Origin: Sipunculus nudus
Taxonomy: Eukaryota > Annelida > Sipuncula > Golfingiida > Sipunculidae
Length of the DNA stretch: 64,000 nt
Direction of reading: 5' to 3'
Assembly: GCA_026874595.1 (NCBI GenBank)
Contig: CM049309.1
Location: 4,500,076-4,564,075 of the forward strand
Shown here: positions 12,021-25,500 of the stretch, piece by piece
Position numbering within the stretch: the first letter of the stretch is position 1
Layout of the letters: every line of letters begins with the position of its first letter
Translations under genes and position numbers: made by a program
Notes under the pieces: generated by a model
Seen by the model: the letters and a program-made list of their open reading frames with translations, nothing else
Told to the model about the DNA's origin: nothing
Database searches by the model: none

Positions 12021-15000
12021 ACAGGTCCATTGGATGACCCCCTTTAGCTCGAAAAAATAAAAGATAAGAAAAAAGTGCATTGTTGTATATTTCCAAAGAA
12101 ATTGGTGCAACTGGTATTCTGTATAATTCCCAGAAGAAATTTAAAAGTATTCTCTTCTCCTTGAACCATTCAAACGAGGAAACTGATTTCTAGGTATCTG
12201 GAGTGAAATTTCCTTCTTAACACATCAAAAAGACAAGTAATTTAAGTGAGAGTTGCTGTCCTCTCAAGGTCTTGAATAAATTTGTTTGCCCAGGGCTTGT
12301 CTAGTTTGACCAGCTGGCCTTTCGTCCATTTGTTTGTAGAGTCTACAGTTCATGGGAACTTGTTTCTGTCTGAACAGCTACTCCATACAGGCCTGTTAGC
12401 CACTGAACTAGAAATTACCAGATAGACATTTTCATTAAGTATGTTATGTGTGGTATGTTATCTAAAGATGACTGAACACTTTGTTCTGTTCAGGGGGACA
12501 TAGCCTTGATAGAACCAGTAAAAGCAATGATCATTGTATATGAAACAGGTAGTCAAGTCAATTCACGTGTCTATCAACTAGATTATTCAGCTTGTAGGCC
12601 ATGTGACCTGTGAACAGTTTGTCAGTCAGGCCTTGACCTTTTTGACAGTGGATCTATCAACCAAGGTATTTAACAAGGCCAGATACATCAACATGGTCAT
12701 TGCTGTGAAGGAGCTGCCAGTGCTTTCCAGGCTTCAGCAGCTTCACCTAAAAAATCAGAACATTTTAGGCAGCTTTATCAGAGGTTAAATCATCCATCCC
12801 CATGTGATATTTCCCATTCCCTAGCTTATCACATACTTGAACTCTTGGTTGTTGATAGTCCTTAAAGAACATACATGTGTCAGTTCATATGCTGCCCATC
12901 TGTTTATAGTCTATAGGTATTCATAATTTTCCCATTTGTATTACCTGTCTTGCACTGTTCATTGAAATTATTAAATATACCTTTTTACTCAAATGCATAA
13001 ATTAACCTATATACATATATCTTACTTTTTAATAAAGCTCAGTTTCAAAAATTATTTTTAAAAGTATTTTAAAATACGTTTTCTTTAATGTATTTTATAT
13101 AGGTAAAATAGAATTTTCTGTAGGGTTATTTATATAGTGTGGTTGATGTAAAATTTAACCATTGAGTAAAGTTACAAGTGATAGCAGCATTGAAGTACGA
13201 TCATAACTGTATTGGAAGATTGAAAAGGGTGATTGCGTAGGGTTTATATGCAGAGATGGAAGCTATCTGGTGCAGTGTTTATATGATAGGGTTCATATAT
13301 AAGCAACATGGCAGATAAAAAAGTGGCATCTTGTGAAGTTATGCATCAACCGGATAAAATCATGCTTGACTTTTGAACTTGTCACTTTTCATGTTTACAT
13401 CCCCCAGAAGTACACAGATATGCCATGAACTACTTAAGTACACACACATGTGTAGGCTTCCTGAAAAATAATTTAATTGTCACATAAACTAAAAATCATA
13501 AAATAACACCTTTCATGTCTGCTGTAACATTGCCTTTTAATTAGTTCCTTGTTTTATGTAAGGAAAATATCATAGAAGACAGAAATAGCCTGTCTTTAGA
13601 AATACTCTTTTGACATGACCTTTGACCCTTGCACTGTACATTTTTGCCCAATCAGATTATCCTTTTGTAGGGATTTTAGATGTGATTTCCTGAGGTGATG
13701 TGATCCAGATGGTTAGTTGAGCTGTATTTACAATGCCTGGATCAGCAAACAGACAGCTCCGCTGAGCTGGCTGTCAGTAACATAAACAGTGACACACATG
13801 GTGCCCACCTCCTCTTTCTCACCCCTGTTTGCCCTGCGTTGTCAATAACATATCAGTTGCATTTTTCCCCAAAATCTTAAGGAGGACAAAGTAGACCTTC
13901 TCGAAATGAAAAATGTGCATTAGTTTTGGTTGTTTCATTAAAGTTAACTTTGATTTGGCCTATTTTGTTATAATTTCTAGGCTTAAAAAAATTATCAGTG
14001 TATGTCATGCTTAGAAAATTTGATATTTGTAGCTATACATATATTAATATTATGTAAGTAAAATGAGTCATGTCAGGAGTTTTTTCCCAATATCTGAACT
14101 GGCATTTAAATTCAAAACCATTCAGTCTATTTAAGATTTTAAGGTTTCCGTTGATTAATAAAGAAATTTGTGCAGATATGTTTATATTTTATTTTAAAAT
14201 CCTGTGTTATATTCTTAACCAATAAGAGAATGGATTCATGAATTTTACTTCAATATTTCATGCATAGCACAAACCAAACTTGGACTAAAGAGTCTTCAGA
14301 CACCATACCCTCAACCCCTTCCCACCCATGCAGTTCCACACTCGCCACAGATTAAATCTTTCTCCTTTTGACCTCCAAGCCTCCCGTCAGTCTGTGGCAG
14401 GTCAGTATTTTATGTTCCAGTCATGAGCCAGCTGCTTCACAGATCCTTGCTAGCTGATAACTGCTGACTCAAATAGCCATGGGCGTCCTCAAAATTAGAT
14501 ATCTAATTCACGCTCAGCAGGGGGTTAATCTTATAAATTACTGTAGTTTTATATCCAGTGTAGGTTTCCTGTGTAAACACTCACAGCCCTCTGGGTTGGC
14601 ATCTGTCTGTCATGTTTTATTCAGCATCTATGCTGGTAAAGTCTTAAGACATATTAGGTTTATACTTTGATATCTTGGATCTCTACTGATTTTAGAATTG
14701 GAACTTTATGCTTTTACACAGTAAATATTTATAGTTTGAAAAACATTTCAACAAGTTTGAGTTGCTCTTATATAAAGAGTCTGAATATTGGATCTTATAG
14801 AGTATGTGGCTTAGTAATATAGTGTATCCTATGGATCATCTAATCAATTTAGGCAATATTGCAGGAGTAAATAAAATATCAATGACATTTGTGTTCAATA
14901 ACATTTAAACTTAAGGTTTGGCTGCTGTACTGGTAAAGTAGGGAAGAGGCCACAATTTAGTGCACAGGGATAAAGAGCAGGTAACATTGCTCTGTAAGTG

Positions 15001-15841
15001 GTGAATGGAGTGTATTTTGTTATGTGAGACTAGTGAAAATAATTTAAATGTGTTAGTCTTTGTGAATGTGACCCACTATTGATCATGTCACTGCGGTTAA
15101 TCATATAATTCATGAACATTATTTACAGCCATCACATACTGTAAATAATTATTAAAAGTTATCTTTTTTTTTGTATATTTTTCATACACTTGTTTGACAG
15201 TTTAATACATTTTCATTAAAGTATTCAGACTTTTTTTGAGAATCCATAATAAGTGGTGGCAGTACTGTGCAGGGAATAAAGTACATGTGAATATTTAATA
15301 TAATCAGATTATCATCTGAGTGTTATGAGAGAACAGAATTTTAAGTGACTGTATCAACTTATTTATGGGTGATTTTCATTTTAAAAGACACATTGTTAGA
15401 ATTGTTCTAATGAAAAAGGACCCATAGTTGTCATGTTTGGAGGGTGAACTGGGCTAGTATATCATCCTTATGTGTCTGAATCTTTAAAAAATGGCAACCA
15501 GGGACAACTGTTGATTTATATCTACGCTGTACACACAGCTCAGAGGATGTGATCGTGACTGTAGCAGGGAGCTGTACCGATGGTTACCCTTTGTGGGGAG
15601 CTGTCTGGAATGCAGCTGTAGGCTTCCACTTCCATATGTACTGAATTCTTCACTGGGTGTGGGTGAATGTGTGCACAGATAATATAAAAACATGTTTTCA
15701 TTTTCTGATTCATTATTGTCTTAGTTTTCCATGTGTTTCGAGATTTAAACAAGTCAAACAAAACACTTGAAATTGAATGAAATTATTGAGGCAGCTCATG
15801 CCTAGGCATCATTATGTGGATATACAGGATTATATGTCAGG
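12021..15841. other. Unique AT-rich DNA, no gene recognised
   Basis: No supported exon. The stretch at 12700-12785 can be read as LSRLQQLHLKNQNI, loosely LRR-like, but the spacing is off consensus and the flanking splice sites are not convincing. Short open frames at 14479-14670 and 15484-15761 show no family features. Confidence 0.5.
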
Positions 15842-18667
15842 TTACCGTAAAATCTCCACTTAAATCCGCACTTCCGATTAAAACCGCACCCAGACTTTGC
15901 CGAAATTCCAGGTGAGACATCGCGAGGGGCTCAAATACTAAGAACCCCCCTTTAAAACAGCACCAACTTTCGCTACGGAATGATTTTACAAAAGACACAA
16001 TCAAGCTATCATCTAGAAATGAACACGCGTAGGTTGCGACTTGGCCATTCCTGTCCACTTTTAAATTCCTTGGGCATTTTATTTAAACACATCATAACAC
16101 TTTTTTGCAGGGTCACTCAAGCATGAAGTTTGGGAAGACGTAAGGGCCGGTGAACCTCTGCCTGTTTATACAGATTTTATATTCCGTGCCGTATTCTTGT
16201 TTGCTACTGATTTGTCATAATATTTTGGAAAAAATATTCTGCTGATCCATTTCAAGTCACTGTGTATTTTAATTCTAAAAATGTTTGATGAAAATTCCAT
16301 TTTCTGGAATTACTCGGAAGATTCAAATCATATTCATACCGGTTACTTGGGTATTATCATCATCACATCGTACGTTGACATCGCTCCATGTCACAATTTG
16401 CTGGCCCGTTTGAAAACATCGCTGGTCAACTTAACAAAATATCAAAGTAATTGAAGTTACCTTGTCGAGATACGCACGTATAGGAAACATGACGCTTGAT
16501 AACGAGTGATTTTAAGGTAAAATTAAAGTGGCCAGTCGGGGTAAGCAAGTTTTTTTTTCCTGAAGAAAGTTTCCATGTGGGGAGCCATTTTGTCAAAGCA
16601 GTGTTCACGCAAGGCACGCTGGGACGAAATAGGTGGCTGTTCTGTTTACCACCCACCGTGTACAGCCGTTCAAAATATTCTTAGCAGAATACCGGGGCGT
16701 TTCAGCACATGGCGGCACTCAAACTTGATTTTAAAACGATCGTCTGCCATTGTGTGACTCCTTACGATGTCAGTTTTTTATTCATTTTACGTTTTAATTA
16801 AATAATCATTGCTAAATAATGCCGCAAATGGGTTTAAAGTAGGCTTTTATTGTATCCCCAGACAAAGTCGGGGGATACTATGTTTTCATACCGGTCCCGC
16901 CGCCGCCGCATATAAATCTTGTTGGCGCGATAACCCAAAAAATATTTCACGGAACTTTACCAAACTTGGTATATGTATAGATATGGGTGAGAGGACGACG
17001 CCTATTTAAAATGAGGTCATGGTCTTTACTAGGAGAGTGTCCTTGACCTTTGAATAGGTCCAATTTTGGGGAAAATCACACAAATTCTTTAATATCTCAA
17101 GAAATCTTGCATGGATTTATCCAAAAATCAAGTTGATGGAAGATCATGGATAGAGTTGTCATGGTCCAGAAACTGGTGGCGCCACCTATTATTCTTTACT
17201 TGTTTTCGTGCCGTTTAATACCCCCAAAATTGCCACCTTACAGTACTGTGAGCATTTTAAGTCAAAAACTAATGGACAGATTTCTTTTATATTATGCATA
17301 TACATAGGTATGGGTTATGGGATGATGTTTATTTAAATTGGGGTCATGACCTTTCCTATGATAGTGGCCTTGACCTTGAATATTGCCATATATGGTGAAA
17401 ATCACACACCTCTTATGATATCTCCAGTGTTGATAGCCATATGGATTTCAAACATGACTTATGTATGGCCCACCACTAAAGTAAGAACCCTATAGGTTCT
17501 AGGGTCATGAGTTCAAAGGTCAAGGTCACTGGACTGGCATTTTAAAAGATACTGTGGATGCATTTTAAGCCAAACTTTCATCCTAGGTCTTCCATCTTGA
17601 ATATATAGCTCACTTGCCAATAGTGGATGATCCATATCAATTTTGGGTCACAAGGTCAAAGGTCAAGGCCACAGGAGCTATCTGTCCATAAATTAGTTTC
17701 TGGATGATAATTCCTGCTTTTATTGATGTATTGATTTCAAACTTGACTTATATATGTCCCATTGAAAAAGCAAGACTCCAATTTATTTTAGGGGTCATGA
17801 GGTCACAGGACACATCTTTAAAAAGATTGTGGATGCATTTTCAGCCAAACATTTCATCTCAGACCTTTCATCTTGCACATGTAAGTCATCTGCCAATAGA
17901 GGAAGACCCCTATCAGTGTTGAGGTCACAAGGTCAAAGGTGAAGGTCACAGGAGCCGTCTGTCCAAAAATTAGTTTCTGGGTGATAATTCCTGCTTTATA
18001 GATTTCAAACTTAACTTGCATATGTCCCATTGGAAAAACAAGACCAGAATTGATTTTTGGGTCATGAGGTCAAAGGTCAAGGTCACAGGACACATCTTTA
18101 AAAAGATCAAGGTCACAGGACCAACATCTTCAACAAGATTGTGGATTGTTAGATGGAAGAAACAATAAATATGCCAAGTGTCAGTATATGCTGCTAAAAA
18201 GGGGGTCTATTTATAAAGGGGGGGTCTACTATGTCTGGGGATACTCTGGCACCTGCGGTGCCAAGAAATGTCTAGTTTCAATTTTGCTTGAGCATGCCCA
18301 ACGAAGTGGGCCGCTGTGTGTTGCAGCAGGGTTGTTGTAAACATATTATTTGGTGACAATTACCAAAATTTCATAACAAGTTATATATCACACAAAACTA
18401 TTCAGAAATATTTAATTTATAAATAACAAATAATCGTAAATAATACATTTACACACGGCTCCCATGCATGCGAGACTGCTGCTAAGAACGGCCTTCGAAA
18501 GTTGCAATATTATCGCCCACTCGCCGGCCCCAAAACGATGTCTGTCAGGAAGATATTCAGGAAACCCTTCTAGTATAAACCGCACAGTGCTTTCAGGAAA
18601 TCAACCTGATTTCAAGATTTTGAATTTCTTGATTAAACCGCAGTTTTAAGTTGAGATTTTACGGTAA
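15842..18667. mobile_element. Inverted-repeat DNA transposon remnant with a nested Helentron-like element
   Basis: The left end TTACCGTAAAATCTC plus CACTTAAA is matched in reverse complement by the right end (18636-18667: TTTAAGTTGAGATTTTACGGTAA). The repeat continues with a shared CCGC word. After removing the nested element at 16850-18275, about 1.4 kb remains, with no intact transposase. A - strand frame at 15837-16058 runs through the left end but has no recognised domain. No target duplication is obvious and I cannot name the superfamily. Confidence 0.7.
16850..18275 (+). mobile_element. Helentron-like element, family A copy 1
   Basis: It begins TTGTATCCCCAGAC with a 5' fold-back (TATCCCC-AGAC/GTC-GGGGGATA), then ACTATG and a CCG tract. 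It ends with the hairpin GGCACC-TGC-GGTGCC (18248-18262), 9 nt, and CTAG at 18272-18275. The 5' word TCCCCAGAC recurs inverted (GTCTGGGGA) just before the 3' hairpin. Inside are one module with GGTGGCGCCACC (17175-17186) and roughly three diverged copies of a 289-bp module containing AGGTCA words. It is nested in the transposon at 15842-18667. Confidence 0.78.
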
Positions 18668-18879
18668 TGTAATTTTATTCATAGTTTTATTTTTGGTATT
18701 TTGATATTTCATTGTACACATAATTTAGATACAAAAGCAAGATCTGTGTATCATTATTCTGTTAGCCTTTTACAACAGAGAGAATGTTTAATATCTAGCC
18801 TGGAGCTGTGTGGAATACCTTCTTACTGCCATATCACCCATGCATCTGATCAGCTGCCATATGCATGGCACGGAACATA

Positions 18880-19097
18880 AATATTAAAGGAGGAAAAACA
18901 AAAACTCAGAAAACAGATGTGGATATTATCTGTGCATTATACACCTGGCAACTGTTTATCTGTAAGTAGGTTTGTCTGTATTAAAAATATCTAACAAAAA
19001 ATGCAAGATGGATTTAATATGATTTTGTGGGGGAACACATCTTGGGTTTTGGAAATGTCAAAATCATCTGAGTGCCATGGCCCATGGGCTTCTTGTT
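18880..19097 (+). mobile_element. 3' end fragment of a family D-like element
   Basis: The sequence ends CATCTGAGTGCCATGGCCCATGGGCTTCTTGTT at about 19065-19097. The palindrome GCCCATGGGC followed by TTCTTG parallels the GACCCATGGGTC-CCTTG terminus of family D. No matching 5' end was found, so the left border given here is a guess. Confidence 0.4.
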
Positions 19098-19406
19098 TTA
19101 TTCATGTGAGAATGCAAATCTAATCTTAAGACTGCTCCCCCTTACTAATATATGATTTTTTTTCAATTTCTTATATCAGTTACATCCAAAAGCAATTTTC
19201 TAATTGTTTAAAACCATACATGTACATATTGTCAGGTATGTGCAATAGGTCAGCCTTTTGAAGTGGTAAATTACCAGAATTATTGTTGTTATTCAGAGTA
19301 GGGCCTGCATCAATGAATTACACATAATATTGTGAAGAACAGTTTTGTTACAGAACTCCAGACTCGGCTGCATCAGGTTAAATGAACAGTTTCATTTCTT
19401 CCCCAG

Positions 19407-19567
19407 GCGGCTGGACTCCAATGCATTGATATGTGACTGTGGGATAATGTGGCTAACTGAGCTACTGAAAGAGAAACAAGGAACTGAAGCTGCCGCCACC
19501 TGTCAGGAGCCACTGGAAATAGAAGGAAGACCAATTGTCAGCATGACAGGCAGTGATCTTCAGTGCA
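19407..19567 (+). CDS. PXDN: Peroxidasin exon: LRR C-terminal cap
   Basis: It starts after TTCCCCAG and reads [16 protein letters not shown], followed by [12 protein letters not shown] and DLQC. These are the four-cysteine LRRCT pattern (CDC, C, C) and the RLDSN...CDC entry typical of peroxidasin. The exon begins with one base completing a codon, so at least one upstream exon must exist. It ends before the donor GTGAGA in phase 1, and the next exon supplies AA to complete a Lys codon. The family D-like fragment and a Helentron-like element flank it closely on both sides. Confidence 0.93.
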
Positions 19568-22500
19568 GTGAGAACACATTTGAAAATCATATAATATATA
19601 GTGTAACCTGCCTTTTACAGATGTGGGCAGGACCTCAGTAATAGAGACAGGATGTGCTGCAATAGGGCAATGTTATGATTGACATGAATGAATGTGAAAA
19701 AGTAGATTTTTATGCCCCCGCCACAAAGTGGCCGGGGCATATAGATTTACCCATGTCCGTCATTCCGTCCTTCCGTCATTCCATCATTCCGAAATCAAAC
19801 AGTTGTGGGCAGATAATGACCAGTTACAGATCGAGTTCGCGTTACGTCCCGGTTGACCTACTTTTGAACGTTTTATGCCTCCTTAACTTAGAAAATTTCA
19901 TGAAAAATAGAAATTTTCATGACAAATACACATGTACAGACTTTTTTTCACAATGCCTGCAGATATTGGCCTGATTTTTGGTGTGTGGGCAGATAATGAC
20001 CAGTTACAGATTGAGTTCTTGTTTTGTCACAGTTGACCTACTTTTGACCATTTGACTGTTCCTGAACATAGAAAATTTCATGATAAATAGAAATTTTCTA
20101 AACAAATGCATATGTACAGACTTTTTTTCCTCAATGCCTGCAGATACCACCCTGATTTTTTATGTGTGGGCAGATAATGACAGTTACAGATCGAGTTCGC
20201 GTTTCCTCCCGGTGGACCTACTTTTGATTGTTTTATGGCTCCTGAACATAGAAAATTTCATGAAAGACAGAAATTTTTATGGAAAATGCACATGTATGGA
20301 CTTTTTTTCACAATGCCTGCAGATACTGGCCTGATTTTTGGTGTGTTGCTTGATAATGACCCGTTACAGATCGAGTTTGCATTTTGCCCTTGTTGACCTA
20401 CTTTTGACCATATGACACCTCTTGAACTTAAAAATTTTTTCAAAATTTAACAAATGTTTCTAATTTGCCCCAGGTGGGGGCATTCGTGTCGTTCCGACAC
20501 ATCTAGTCTTGAGTCACTTTCTCAAATGCCCTTACTAGCAGATACTTCATTAAAAAAGAAAGTAACAAGTTGCCACAGCCTTCTTCAAGATGCCAATCAG
20601 ACTTCGCTGTGTGGACAGCTTATCAGAAAAAATAATGTCAGAGTTCACCAAAGCTGATACCCTAATACCAATGAATAACTCAGGTCCTGAGCTTGGACAA
20701 AGAATTAAATTTCTCTCACATACTATGGTATAAAATCTTTAGAATTAAAATATATTAAGGTGAAAGAGATTATGATTTTCTCTAAGATTTAATGAATATC
20801 ACTTGTTTATAATCTTAACACATCTCGAATTTCATCAAAATATGTTTGAAACAAAGTTGTTGGCAGACCAGCCAAATAAAACATACTACCTCACCATCTG
20901 TTGGACGTATAATAAAGTGGCAGTAATATTAAGTGTTACACATGTATGACCTAGTGACAGGTGAGTTTTTTAAAAAAAACCCTACTTATTTGTGGTGTTT
21001 AACAATGTACCATCCAAACAAACTTTTTTGGTGAAAAGATGGTGCTATAATTGCAAAATACTTTAAGATAACATACCAAATAAGAATATTCGGGCAAGGA
21101 ACATGGTTAATTTAAAACATATTGATTTTGATCTGGGAATCTGATTACCTTGATGCTCTAAAATGATCACAGGATGCTCTTTCATAGATAGTTTCCATGC
21201 AATCATCCTGGAAATCAGGGAAAATTATTTTGAGAAAAATGCCACCATCAGATCATCAAGGAAAAGTCAGGAAAATTGATTGTCTTGTAAGAGTGAGTGC
21301 TCTGTGTCATAGATTTTTTTCTTATGATGATATCCACTTGATGAAAAGTTCTGATGGCTTTATGGCCACAGGTCACCTTAGCTAGGTGCAGTCAATATAG
21401 GTTCATTACTTACTAGAACCTTAATTTTAGCAAATGTTTTGCAGCTGCTGTTCTTTGCAGTGACAAATGTGCCAAAATAGAAAGATTGTGCACAAAAAAT
21501 ATACTGCACTTTGGAAAATCCAACAGGGAAATATCAGGAGAAAGTCAGGCAATTTTTTTTTGAATGAAAGGCTGGGAACCTTGTTGGAACAGATCAAGTG
21601 CAAGGTTGTGATTCATGTTGATGGCTTGTTTAAGCAGCTTTATCATGCTCTGTCATGTGTTTGTGATCTTCAGTATGGGCAGGCTGTTACTCACAGCAGG
21701 GGACAGCAGTCAAGTACCTACGTTACCATTCATAAGGGAAGCACATCCTGGGGTGAAGTTTAGTGTATATTTGTGAAGTGATAGGGTTGTTTTGCTGCAT
21801 TGTTGACATGTGTTTCTGGTTCTTGACGTGTCTCATCTGTCAATATGGTTTCACTTTGACTGGCCATACTCCTGAAGTTTCTTGGCATTGTAAAAAAGTC
21901 TTGGATTGAACATAAAACACCAGTTATCCGTGCAGCATTGCCGATCTAATTTGTAGGGACTTTTGTTTATAAGGCATTGTGAAAACGACACAGTAGCTAT
22001 AATAGATTTTTAAACAGATGATATACTACAGTGGCCATTAAAAACAGAATGACTTGTTTGTGCAAAACCAGCCTATAGATACTTTTCACAAGTCACTCAG
22101 GACAGATCTGGAGCACATCAACAGTTAATTTATATCTAGAGTGTGCCACTTTAGGAGTCATTAGCATAGCTTACTGTAACTCATCAGAGCTTTAGCAATA
22201 GCCCTTTGTCCAGTGCCCAGCCAGACGTTCATTAACATTGCTCAAAACAAAATTGTTAGAGGTTCAGACCTGATATTTTGCACTTAGCTGGTTAGAGGTA
22301 AAAACTATTACCATACCTAAAACTAGGTCACTGTGACTTCATGTTTTTGAGAAATAAAACAAAAACCTGTGTGTTGCATTGAAATCCTATTGTAAGCACT
22401 AAAATCTTATTATAACACTTCAAGACTGCCTGTCATAAAAAAACAATGGTGTAAAGCTTCCTCAGTATTTATTTTGGATGACTACATGCCAGAATTAGAT

Positions 22501-25500
22501 CAGTACCGGTATAGTGTAATTTGCTGATGTTGCTGACTAACATGATAAGTCACAACAAAAGAAAAGACATTTACTTCCTTAATATGTTAACTATTATTTA
22601 CTTACGCATAATAATACCCCATTAGATTTTGTCTTACTTTGACAATGGCACATATATTTGTGTATATACAGTAACATGCACAATGATCAAGTCGGAAAAG
22701 TAACAGCTGGTTTATCATAGTACAGCACCTGTTTCTTTTATCAAGGTCACCTTGGGTGAAGCATCAGAAGTGCCAGTAAATTACAACTGTTTCAACTGGC
22801 TCGAGTGTTTCAGAAGAAAAAAGCTACTCTGCCTCTTGCAGAGCAAATCATGTGGTGATAACAGTCTGCAATTCTCTACATTCTTTATGTTCAGAACTGA
22901 TGTTTTGTGTTATTCCATTCTCAGATCTTTTCTAGTGTTTGGCTGTAAACAATCATAAAAGGTAATCATCTTTGAAGATATCCCTAAATTGATGAAAGAA
23001 AACGTCTAATAGACTGTTAAACAGCTTCCATTTGTAGTATAAGTCTGCTGTTTATGATTATCTACATGGCAGCGTTTTCTTCTGTTAAGAAAGATGAAGA
23101 TTAAGACATCCATAAATGAAGGGAATAAAACATTTGTTAGGTCTTAAAAACAATGTACATTTTGAGTCTGCTGTGTGTGATTATGTACATTTGATGTAAA
23201 TTGGTTTGATCTTATTTGCAGAAAAACCTGAATTTACTGTCACTCCAGAGGATGTAGAGGTAACCGTGGGAACTCTGGCTACATTTTACTGCCAGGCAAG
23301 TGGGGATCCTAAACCAGAGATTCACTGGCTTAGAAACAAGTGAGTTATCTTCTCTCCAACTCAGTTTCACCGTCCTGTTTCTCTTTATCTGCTTTTCCTC
23401 TGCAGTGCTCTGTCTGACTCCCTAATTTTTCTAAGAAAATATTGTTTTCTATAATTTCCTGTATTTTATAGCCTTTAGACCATATTTATTTCCTATATTT
23501 TTAGCTCAGCTGACTATAAGTCATCTGAGCTATAGTCTTGGTCCATTGTCCGTCGTCCCTCCGTCTGTCCGTCCGTAGATGTGGCACGTTTTGAAACTGT
23601 AAGACCTAGGAATCCAAAATTCGGCATAATGTTAGATGTCCCCAAGATGTCACCAAGCCGAAAACTGGGTCTTTGTGACTTCGTTCCTTTGAGAAATTAA
23701 GGAAAAACCTCAATTTTTTATTAAAAACCTATTTTCACACTTCAGGAATGCCTAATATCAAAATCACTCATCTGTTTTTCCTCATATTTACCATAAATAT
23801 TCCTCTATATAGTTCCTATGTATGTGCCAGAAATTAGGTCTGTATTATATAATCTAAAAAAGTTATGGTCCCAAACATAATGCATTTTGTAAAAAATCAG
23901 AAAAGATATTTGATCACTTAACACAAAACATGTTAAAGCTATGGACTTTTTTTCCAGTAATATAACTTTGATTAATCAAAATTATATTGTATACCCAAAA
24001 TTAGATCAAAATCTTTTAAATTTTTTAAAATATTAACAAAAATAAAAAATTGGTTCCTTAAATTTTGCCCAACTTTGACCATGGCATGTTTTTTTCCTGT
24101 AAGTACTGTGGATTTAATTTTCACAGCGTGTTTTTGTAAGCATTTTGTCTGTTAACACCAAAAATTTGAAACCAGTTGATCAAAAACTGTAGATTTTATT
24201 CAAGTTTTCAAGCACCATGTAACATATTGTTTACATCAAGCTAGTGTTATGCAGTTTGCTAGAGCTCAGCTCCCCAGCTTCAGCTCTCCTAAAATTTGGC
24301 ATACAATTTGATGCCAAGAATTTGGTCTCTAGAACTCAATACCTTTGAGATATTAATTAAAAACTTCATTTTTCCATTAAGAACCCATTGTTACACTTTA
24401 AGACTGCCTAATATCAAAACCACTCATCTGACTTTACTCATATATAATATACATATTTTACTATACATTCTCTATGCACATGCCAGAAATGATGTCAGTA
24501 TTGCATTATTGTATCGCCAGACATAGTCTGGAGATACTATGGTTTAGGCACGGTCGCGCCGCCGCCGCCGCCGCAGAGATTTCTTTAGGACACAATAACT
24601 CAAAAAATATTTCACGGATCTTTACCAAACTTGGTATATGTATAGATATGGGTGAGAGGATGACGCCTATTTAAAATGAGGTCATGACCTCAACTAGGAG
24701 AGTGACCTTGACCTTGAATAGGTTCAATTTTGGGGAAAATCACACAAATTCTTAAATATCTCAAGAAAACTTGCATGGATTGATCCCAAAATCAAGTTGA
24801 TCGAAGATCATGGATAGGGTTGTCATGTTCCAGAAACTGGTGGCGCCACCTATTATTCTTTACTTGTTTTCATGCCGTTTAATATCCCCAAAATTGCTAC
24901 TTGACAGTACTGTGAGCATTATAAGTCAAAAACTAATGGACAGATTTCTTTCATATTATGCAAATACATAGATATGGGTTATGGGATGATGTTTATTTAA
25001 ATTGGGGTCATGACTTTTCCTATGAGAGTGGCCTTGACCTTGAATATTGCCATATATGGTAAAAATCACACAAAATCATTAATTTCTCAATAAGGGATGC
25101 ATGCATTGGTCCAAAAATCAACTTGACTGAAGATCTTGGATAGTAATGTCATGTACCGGAAACAGGTGGCGCCACCTGTTATTCTTTTACTTGTTTTCGT
25201 GCCATTTAATACCCCATCATTGCCATTTATCAGTACTGTGAGCATTATAAGTCAAAAACTAATGGGCAGATTTCTTTCATATTATGCATATACATAGACA
25301 TGGGTTATGGGATGATGTATATATAAATTGGGGTCATGACCTTTCCTATTAGAGTGGCCTTGACCTTGAATATTGCCATATATGGTGAAAATTACACAAA
25401 ATCATTAATATCTCAATAAGGGATGCATGCATTGGTCCAAAAATCAACATGTTCGAAGATCTTGAAAAGTATTGTCATGTACTGGAAACAGGTGGCGCCA

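Noticed and set aside
12700-12790. Possible LRR exon (LSRLQQLHLKNQNI)
   Set aside because: The Asn is one position off the LxxLxLxxN pattern, the flanking AG/GT sites are poor, and the phase does not fit the LRR-cap exon.
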